This document shows, in pieces, positions 13,401-22,400 of a DNA stretch of 24,376 bases. The stretch's first letter is position 1. Each line of letters opens with the position of its first letter. The notes under the pieces were generated by a model. That model worked only from the letters and a program-made list of their open reading frames with translations. It did no database searches and was not told where the DNA came from. The stretch spans positions 57,408 to 81,783 of the forward strand of contig NW_003546473.1 in NCBI RefSeq assembly GCF_000090795.2, read 5' to 3'. The DNA comes from Amphimedon queenslandica. Taxonomy: Eukaryota > Porifera > Demospongiae > Haplosclerida > Niphatidae. The position numbers and the translations under genes are program-made.

Positions 13401-16400
13401 TTTTACCACACCCCTTTAATTAGAAATGCCTAGGCTGAGTTGGACTTCTGCAGCCGCCAAAGGATAAAATTAGCAAAATTTTGCCACACTAAAATTTGTT
13501 GGTACTACACATGTATAGAATGTAATTATATGTACATGCATTTTGTATGTTAATTATACAATAATAGTTTTTATAAATTACACACATGCACATAATTCTT
13601 ACAGTTTCAGTTGTTATTTTGTTTGCTAATTGATTAACATCTTTCAAGTACCTGGCCTTAGACACGTCACGAACAGCAGCATAACACCTTTAAAATGATA
13701 ATACACAAATAACATGTACATGTACATGTATAGCATCATTATTATCATTTAAATTAGTTATAAACTGGTACATGTAGTTCCCACCTTACAAATGTACACT
13801 ACATACCTTAAGGTTACTTTTAAATGTGGGTACTATTAATTGCGAATTTTGCGTTTGGGTTAAAAATCCCAATTATTAATACTCGCAATTATTAATAATG
13901 ACATCATGATGCTATATAACTATTAGTAATAATTACTTAATTGCAATTTTTAATGCCAGCAAAATCTACCTTGTGTTAAAATCGCAAAATTTAGTACCTG
14001 CAATTAAAAGTCACTCTAAGGTATACAGGTATGTACATATTAATTTTTAAAACTTTTAAAAATAAAAAAATCCTATTTTTAATGGAATCATGCAGTCTAC
14101 ACAACAAAAGCACATATATAGTTTTGTAAGCAATGCAATATAAATGTTACATGTACATGTACATACCGTTCTGCCATCTTCAGTTGTCCCTCCTGGAGTG
14201 TAATACCAGCTAATGTGTTCCACATTGCCTCAACTTCTTTAGTGAGTTCAAGTGTCTCAAGGAAATGAATAGCCCTCAAATGATCACCATCATCTATAGC
14301 TAATGACATACAAAAAAAAACATGTACATGTAATGATGTATACATGTACATGTACAATGTACATTGTACATGCATTGTACGTGACATGTACATGCACATG
14401 TACATGTCACGTACATGCATGCATAACATAACAGCAAAAATAAGTACAGTAATAAATTAAATTACCATATTTCCTCAAATAAAAGCCCGTGGGTATAATA
14501 TGTTTCTTACAATGGCATTTAGCCCTCAAAAAATTTTGTTTAATAAAATAAAACTTGAGCTAACATCAAGGTGACCTCACACACAAGACTTTAGGAAGCT
14601 TAAGGGCAAGGCACCTACTATATGTCATTTAGAGGCTGGACTCGCATATTTATAGTTCAATTTTATTGCTACCCTAGCATTTATTCACACCCGGCTTTTA
14701 ATTGGTGATACACAGTACATGTAAGTATGGTTCTGTACCAGTTCCAAACTCAATGAGTCCCTCATCCAGTCCATAAGACATGGTCTCTACTCCAGACTGA
14801 ACTATAACTTGAGTCTGCCCTCCTTGCTTCTCAATCCCAGTCACCTCTCCTTTCATTGGGAACATTGTCACCTTGTCAGGACTATCAATGTTATACCAGA
14901 TACAGAGACTGTCTCTGTTCTGAGCCACAACAACATCACTCTGAGGGACCCACTACAAGATAATGGAATTAAGGAGAAAGAGAGAGAGAGAGGTAAAATT
15001 TGCATGTATATGTACATGTACATGTATTTAGTCAAAGGCATTATGTGATTGGTAGCATTAATTGTTATTATTATTATACTGAATAGACAAGTTTTAGGGA
15101 GTGACATTTTGTACATTCAATCAAGCCTATATGCAACAAAATTTGCTTTAAAATGCATGATCCAATTGATCTTCTGTATGGATGTACATGTATAAAAGTC
15201 ATGCAATTATAATACTCATACAATTACTTATTGTGGTTTCAAAAAAAAATCAATTGAGTTCTATCACCTAAAATGTGCAAACTTATAAAATGCTGGCACC
15301 ATTGATGTATTGATATTGACATAACTATAATATACAAATGTACATGTAAGTATAAGGTTGTACAGAAGTCCTAAAGTCCAGTTCTTTTCTCTTAAGATTA
15401 TTGTGTTTTCTAATTGCATGATGTTGTGATTGTTCACTGGAGATAGTCCAATTAAAGATCTCATATTTTGCTGTTGCAGTCTGTGTGATACAGTTCCATG
15501 TGCATGTGTGTGAATTACCATATAGCAGAAAATTTTGGAGGGAGTAAAATTTTGGCAAATTGCTAAATTTTGGTGATTGGCAGATTTCAATTTGGCAAAT
15601 TAGTGGCCACATGCCATTGAGCATGCGTATAATGGCTAAAAATGGCGGATTTTATTTTGGCGAATAGCTATCAAAATGCCAAATTCACCAAATTTAATTC
15701 CTTCCAAAAATTTCCCAATATACGGTAGACCAATTAAATAAAAAATGCTGTAATAGTGTAACTGTAATAAGTATACTGCACACACACACACACACACACT
15801 ATAGCTGAACTGTAAAATTGTAAGTAACAGACCAATAACACTTCATGCCAACTTGTGTTGAGTACAATGAATAGTTCATTAATTGACATGCCAATTCTAT
15901 CAATACATGCTAAAAGAAATTAGAGTATGATACTTCCAGTGGACAGACAACTAAGGCAACAAAAATTAATGAATCTTTCTGATCACACTAAAACTTATTA
16001 GTATGCATGATGTATAATACTGGTACTATCACTGACCATGTAGTAAGAAGAGCCCCAATCCTCTTCTTTTATGTCACATAAATTAATTCTGGATATCGTA
16101 CAAGACGATTTATTGGCGGGGAATTAATATTGGCGATTGGCGGTTCTATGAAGAAATCACCAATATAAAAGTCGCTATTTTGCTTCAATCTGAGCATGCT
16201 CAATGATGCATGGCACAAAACTGCCAATATAAAATCAGCCAATTTCTTTCCACAGGCAAATTTGCCAAATATTACTCCCACCAATAAATCTTCTTGTATG
16301 GTATTTAGACATGAAAATATCATACTCATAAAAATTGCTATATTATTATGCCATTAATTTCTCATAATATGCTATCTATTTTTATCATGTTTATATGCTG

Positions 16401-19400
16401 AGGCTAATTATCATTACTATTATTTTAGCTACAAATACTTCCTGATTACTTTCCACCATTCAGGCTCCTACTCTTTATTCTCATAAAACTGCTAAAGTCC
16501 ATTTGTGTTCACCTGAGCCCTCATTTTCTTGTTGTAACAATTGACTTACAAGTTCTGTTGTAAAAATAATCATACCAGTGTATTCCTCTCCTTTTGCCGC
16601 ATCTATTGTAATACTTAAGAAGCAATTGTAGCTTTTTAGCTCCAAGTTGGTTGTATAACCCATGAAGAAGTACAGCCATACTTTTCACAATAATATTGCA
16701 TGTGTTAATTATTGGGTGGGGTATGTAATCACTTTCTAGGCTCAAATAGACTTTAGCATAATAGCCCAACCATGAGTGATATTTTGTTCATAGTTTCCTT
16801 CTACAAATACATCAATATCAATTATGCTTGCATTATAAACAAATACATAGTGTGGTACGGTGCTAGGTACAGACAAGTTATAAGGCCAAGTTTAACAGAT
16901 GCAGTTGTGTGATTACTAGTAATTAGATAGTAAATCTATTCATGCAGTTTTTAGCAGCCAAAATGGTGAGTATTTCATTCACTTTCACAGTTTCAGTTGC
17001 ATCAAAATTAAACTTGCATTACTTCTAATACTGACAATGAGAGGCTTTGTTTATTAGTCAAATTTTAGTAATATAATCTTCAATTTTTTTACAAACCAGA
17101 TATTCTATAAAAGAAGATGATCAGATCACATTTCTACAATCTCATAAGAAGAAGAAGACTAAGGAAAGCTAAAAAACATGAAGACCTTCCTCTGTATATG
17201 TCTCATTACTTACCTGACCAGTGCTCTGAGGTATGTTAACTACATGCTTGCATCAAATGAATGTTACTTTTCTCCTGCAGTATATGCAGTGCTAATGACT
17301 GGCCAATCTCTCTTGACATGGCTTGTAATAAAGCTCTTTCTGTAGTTGCTTGTACTTTCGAGTTCACCAACAATGCAAACGAGGATCTTTATCTCTTGAA
17401 ACATGGTACACCTCTTGAAGGACTTGTCTCTCAATTTCTCACTGTCTCTGTTGCTGATAGTCCTGTCGAATATGATGGACCATTCATTCATCGTCTTCCT
17501 CCTACAAAGGATGAGTTTGTTCTCTTGAAGGCAGGTGAAAGCATTTCTGCCTCAGTCCAAATCACTGATGCCTTTAGCATTGATACTGATGGTATCTACA
17601 CTGTACAGTACAGTAGACCTTTACAGTATCTGTCAGTGAATGAGATGAGTGAGTTGTCTAATGGCCTAATACGGGAATCAACAGTACAGGAATCTATTCA
17701 CATCTATTTGGAGGACACTCATGTTCTCTTAAAACCAAGGAGGCCAGACGAAACAGATAAAGTTGACTACACTGTTAACATTGAATCCTGCAGCAGTGCT
17801 AGCTTTACTGGTGGTACTGCAGCTAACAACAAAGGAACACTTGATGCTCACAAGCAGCTCTGCAGTGGGATCGATAGAGTAAATATTACCAATAATGATC
17901 TGTATAAGAAATGGTTTGGAGCTTTCACAGCAGCAAGAGAAAAAAAAGTAAAGGCTGTCTATAAGAAAATGAGGGATGGATTGGCAGGTAACACAGTTAC
18001 TTATGTGAATGGTGGCCCACACTGCAAGCCTAATACGTATGGCTACACCTATCATAATGTTAAAAAGGTGCATATATGCCCTGCTTTTTATACATTTCCT
18101 GTTTCTTGTGGAAGCCCTGGTACTTACACCAAGGAGTTTGGATTGATTCATGAATGGAGTCATGCTTTTGGTCTTACAGTTGATAATGTATATGGCTCCT
18201 CTCAAAGTCAAAACTTAGCTAAAACCAATCCTGATAAAGCAGTTGCAAATGCTGATAACTATGGATGGCATTACTGCGAATGGCAGTAACTGGATCAGGC
18301 CGTTCAGCAAAGCCAAGAACATAACATTAGGACTCGTGCAACACTATAGGACATACACTTTTCTTTAATAAATAATTGTAATTAATTATCACATTTTTTT
18401 GATTTCTTGGCTTAATAAAATAATAATTTTCAAAATTGAGAATTTGTACAGTACATGACAATGCGAGCTTTACAGAATGTATCATTAATGCCCTCAAACT
18501 TTGACAGGCTACACATACATCATATTCATTTACACATGAATCATGTCACTGTTCATGATACCGTACAAGATGATTTATAGACTACCCAGAGTGAGAATTG
18601 CAAAAGCTATGAATTTAATTAATTTTATATGTGGTATCCGCCCACGTCATAATTGGCTGCCATTTTGGTTGGCAAGTTTGTTAAGGAAGTCAATGGAGGC
18701 ACAAAGAAAATACCTCACTTAGCTGCTGTAGCTCTATCAATAGCTAAAAAGTGCTTGTTATAAGAAAAAACAGCTGCCTTTAAGCTTCTCCTATAATAGA
18801 TTTGGTCAAATTCACTCCAGAATTCTTAATACAGGTTTTTTCTTATGTCGGCCTGTTTGTTCTCCATTGAAAGTTGTGAACCAAAATGGTAGCCGGAATT
18901 TATCTCATTCTAAACCACACCTTACAACTGTAACAGTCTTCCCATGCAAGCAATTCTCACCCTGGGTGGTCTATTGGCGAGGAATTAACAACATAAGATA
19001 AAAGAGTTATAAGTGTTTGAAAATCATAAAAACGGCCTATATAATGAAAACTTTAGAATTTGTTTTCAAAATTAAAACCTGACATGACATGAAACATGTT
19101 TAATTATGTTTAGGACTAAAACATAAGTAACAAGTACCCTAATTCTCCTAATGTTACATGGAACATGACTAATAAGTCAATTGATAAAAAAATTCAGGTA
19201 CCAATTTATGAAATAATGCAAAAAAACATGACAAAGTTATTTTACCTGCACAAAAGAGCAGTAAGACAGCAAGGGACTCAAAGTCTCAGACTCAACATCA
19301 TATAAATTCAACTAAAGAGATGGAGAGAGAGACGAAGAGAGAGAGATGGAGAGAGAGAAAGAGGAGGTACATGTGTACATATGAAGTGATTTAGAGGATG

Positions 19401-22400
19401 AATACACTGGATATAACACCACTCCAGTCACTTACTTTTAGCTTCTTGTCACGAAAAAGTAACTTGCGACCAGTTTCATTCAACTACATGTACATAGAAT
19501 AAAATACACAATGTATACAGTATACTTACATGTACATGTATACTATACAATACTCTACATGTACATGTATAATGAATTGTGATTGTACATGCATATGTAC
19601 ATTTAGAAGGTATTACCTCAAGCCAATTGATTCTAGTATCATGTGACACACTGCCAACAGTGACTCCTGAACTAAGATCCACTAGAAAAATAGCAAAAAT
19701 CAACTAATTAAATTTTAGTGTTGTTGTAGTTCCTTGGAACTAGAACTAAATCAATTCTAGTACTGCCTTTTTTTCATAGTTCTAGTTCCAAGAACTAGAA
19801 CTAGTACTATTTTTACAACCAATGTAAGAACTAGAACTAAACTAGAACTAGCTTATACAAGACTTGTAGTACTAGAACTAAACTGGAACTAAACTTTGCC
19901 AGAGTCTCAGTACTAGAACTAAACTGGAACTAAAAGTACATTCTCTTGTGGCACTAGAACTAGTTTGGAACTAGAATTGTAGAACAATATTACTTGACAA
20001 AGAAGGTACTAATTTGTCAGGGAAATATTTTAGTACATAACAAAGACTGAATAACAAATAATGTATGAATGTGTTACTTAGACATAGATTATAATGCATA
20101 AGTATATCAATAGACTTTTGAATACTTGTTCAGTTCAAAGCTAAGCAGTTAAAGCATGACAGCAGAAGCAAAAAGAAGCATTATTTAGAAATTATTTCCA
20201 ATTAGAACTAAGCTTCTTAAACTCTATTGTCAGAACAAGTACAAGAACTATAACTTAGCTCTAGAACTAGAACAATAGCTAAAATTTATTGAAATCTAGT
20301 TCTAGAACTAGTACTAGAACTAACTTTATCAAACTATAGTTCCAGAACTAGTACTAGAACTAAACTTTATTAAACTCTAGTTCCAGAACTAGTACTACAA
20401 CTAAACTTTATCAAACTCTAGTTCCGGAACTAGTACTAGAACTATATAAAATTATGGTACTACAACAACACTATAATTAATGTACATGTACATATTATGG
20501 TTCATTTACATGTACATGCAGTACATGTACAATATCAAAAATTACATGTATGTGATTAGAATTAGCATATACAATGTACATGTTCTTATAGTTGGAGCTA
20601 CATGTAGCTCCAATCAAATTAAATTTTTTTAAGTTGCTAAAAAATCAGACCGAATTCCCTGTACTAGCATCATACAATGTAATAAAAATTGATTTGAGTG
20701 ACTTCTGACTAGTTACATGTATCACTTACTGATGCTGATTGTTTGAAGGTCCATTAGATATGCCAACATCTTACACTGTTCAATGTCTTTCTGCTTCCTT
20801 TCATTAATACGGACACTAACAAAGGGGGAGAGAGAGAGAAGGGGGGAGGAGAGAGAGAGAGAGATAAAGAGAGCATGTACACAATACATGCAACATGTGT
20901 AGCATCTAATACATGTACATGTACATGCATTACATCAGGGTTTCCCATAGTGAGCTAAACAGCATTCTTCATGAGCTGGCAAGCACTATAATAGAGTACA
21001 TAGCATTTGGAGCAACTTTAAAAATTCATAAGAATCCAAATTTGATCAAAATTATAGCTAAAAGTTGACACACATCATAAGGACACATATACGACCAGAA
21101 AAAATGATAAAAACCAGGATTTTTCTCCAAGCCATTTTTGACAAAATTTGGCCTCTGGTAATTGGCCCAATTTTTGAGCAACTTCAAATATTCATAAAAA
21201 ATCCAAATTTGATTGGAATCAGCTCAAAGTTGATACACAACATAAAAACATGTACATGTATCAGAAAAATTATTAAAATAGAGAATTCTCTCCTTGTGAC
21301 TTTTGTCAAAATACCCTGTACTATATAGCAAGGCTGCAAAAGTCATGGCAGCCATTTTGAAGTGGGGTGAATCCTACTTAGTAACGCTACCGCGTTACTA
21401 ATAGTACAGGTCATTGGGCCAAATTTGAATAACTTGAATCCACTCACTAGAAGCTGTTGAGCTGCACTACATCTATGTCAAAAACTCAAAATCCTGTGAA
21501 AAAGCCTGTAACATGCAGGTACATATGATCAATGAGATTCATGTGTAAAACCACAAAAATGTAAAAAGTGAGACCCACTAGCAACTATTCAAACTGGCTG
21601 CTTTAAAAGGTCAGAGCCAAGCCCCATGCAACTAAGCCTAATACTGCTCAAGTAAAACAATTTTTGAAAGGGTGTATGCACACATGCCATACCCCTGATG
21701 ATTTACACTATGTTTTAGTTAAGAAATAATGCACATGACATACCTAATGAGGTGAGGGTTCATAACTTCAGTTCTGACAGATCCCAATATATCGTTGATA
21801 CCATACTCTACCAGTGTGAGCTCTCCAGCATTGAATATCATACAAACTGATTGATTCTCAAAATAAAACTTCTCATTGCCACCAGTATCAGACCACATGA
21901 TCTAAACAATAATAACAACAACAATAATAAAGATAATAATAATAATAATAATTTGTATATCATTTATAAGGCAGATGATTAGTGGCAAAATTGGAGGATC
22001 ATTACATTAATTTTAAGTACAAAAATGATTGTTATCGATAAGGCAGCCAATAAAAAGTGTCAGTGAATAAAGAGATACCGTGATATCATAAACTATAACA
22101 TAGTTTTGAAAACATCATTATTATTACAAAAATTAAAAGTTATTAATAACTATTATTATTAAAAAAATAAGTTATATAAAATTTAAAGCTACAATATACA
22201 TGTACATGTAAAAAATCCAGTACACAATACATGCACTTTATGTACATGTGTACATGTACATGTATGTACACATAGTACCGTATACGCAGATATTTTCGAG
22301 TGATAAAAAGTTCGAGGGTTAAACTTACGTGGGGATATTTTTTCGTGGTCTGGGACAACAACAAAATTTTTGGCACTCGAATTTTTAACCCCAACGAAAC

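Larger units (their letters stand above)
14953..19245 (-). other. IFT172: IFT172 intron 9 (4.3 kb), host of the nested gene
   Basis: Largest intron in the window. From low to high coordinate it holds two TACC-ended MITEs (15516-15727, 16094-16303), a (CA)n run at 15779-15800, an unremarkable stretch 16304-17100, the M35 gene, and a MITE inserted in another MITE (18559-18990). The remaining parts show nothing recognisable. Confidence 0.9.

Noticed and set aside
16966..17100. Possible upstream first exon of the M35 gene (AAAATG/gtgagt ... accag/ATATTC)
   Set aside because: Joining gives an immediate stop (ATA TTC TAT AAA AGA AGA TGA) and would place the TATA-like sequence inside an exon; the ATG at 17178 with a signal peptide is better. 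A non-coding leader exon is not excluded.
17729..18211. 160-codon minus-strand ORF
   Set aside because: Shadow of the M35 catalytic exon; composition and the clear motifs on the other strand explain it.
21378..21401. Hairpin as a bacterial-type terminator
   Set aside because: Intronic animal DNA, no following T run of note and no gene ending there; kept only as a small inverted repeat.
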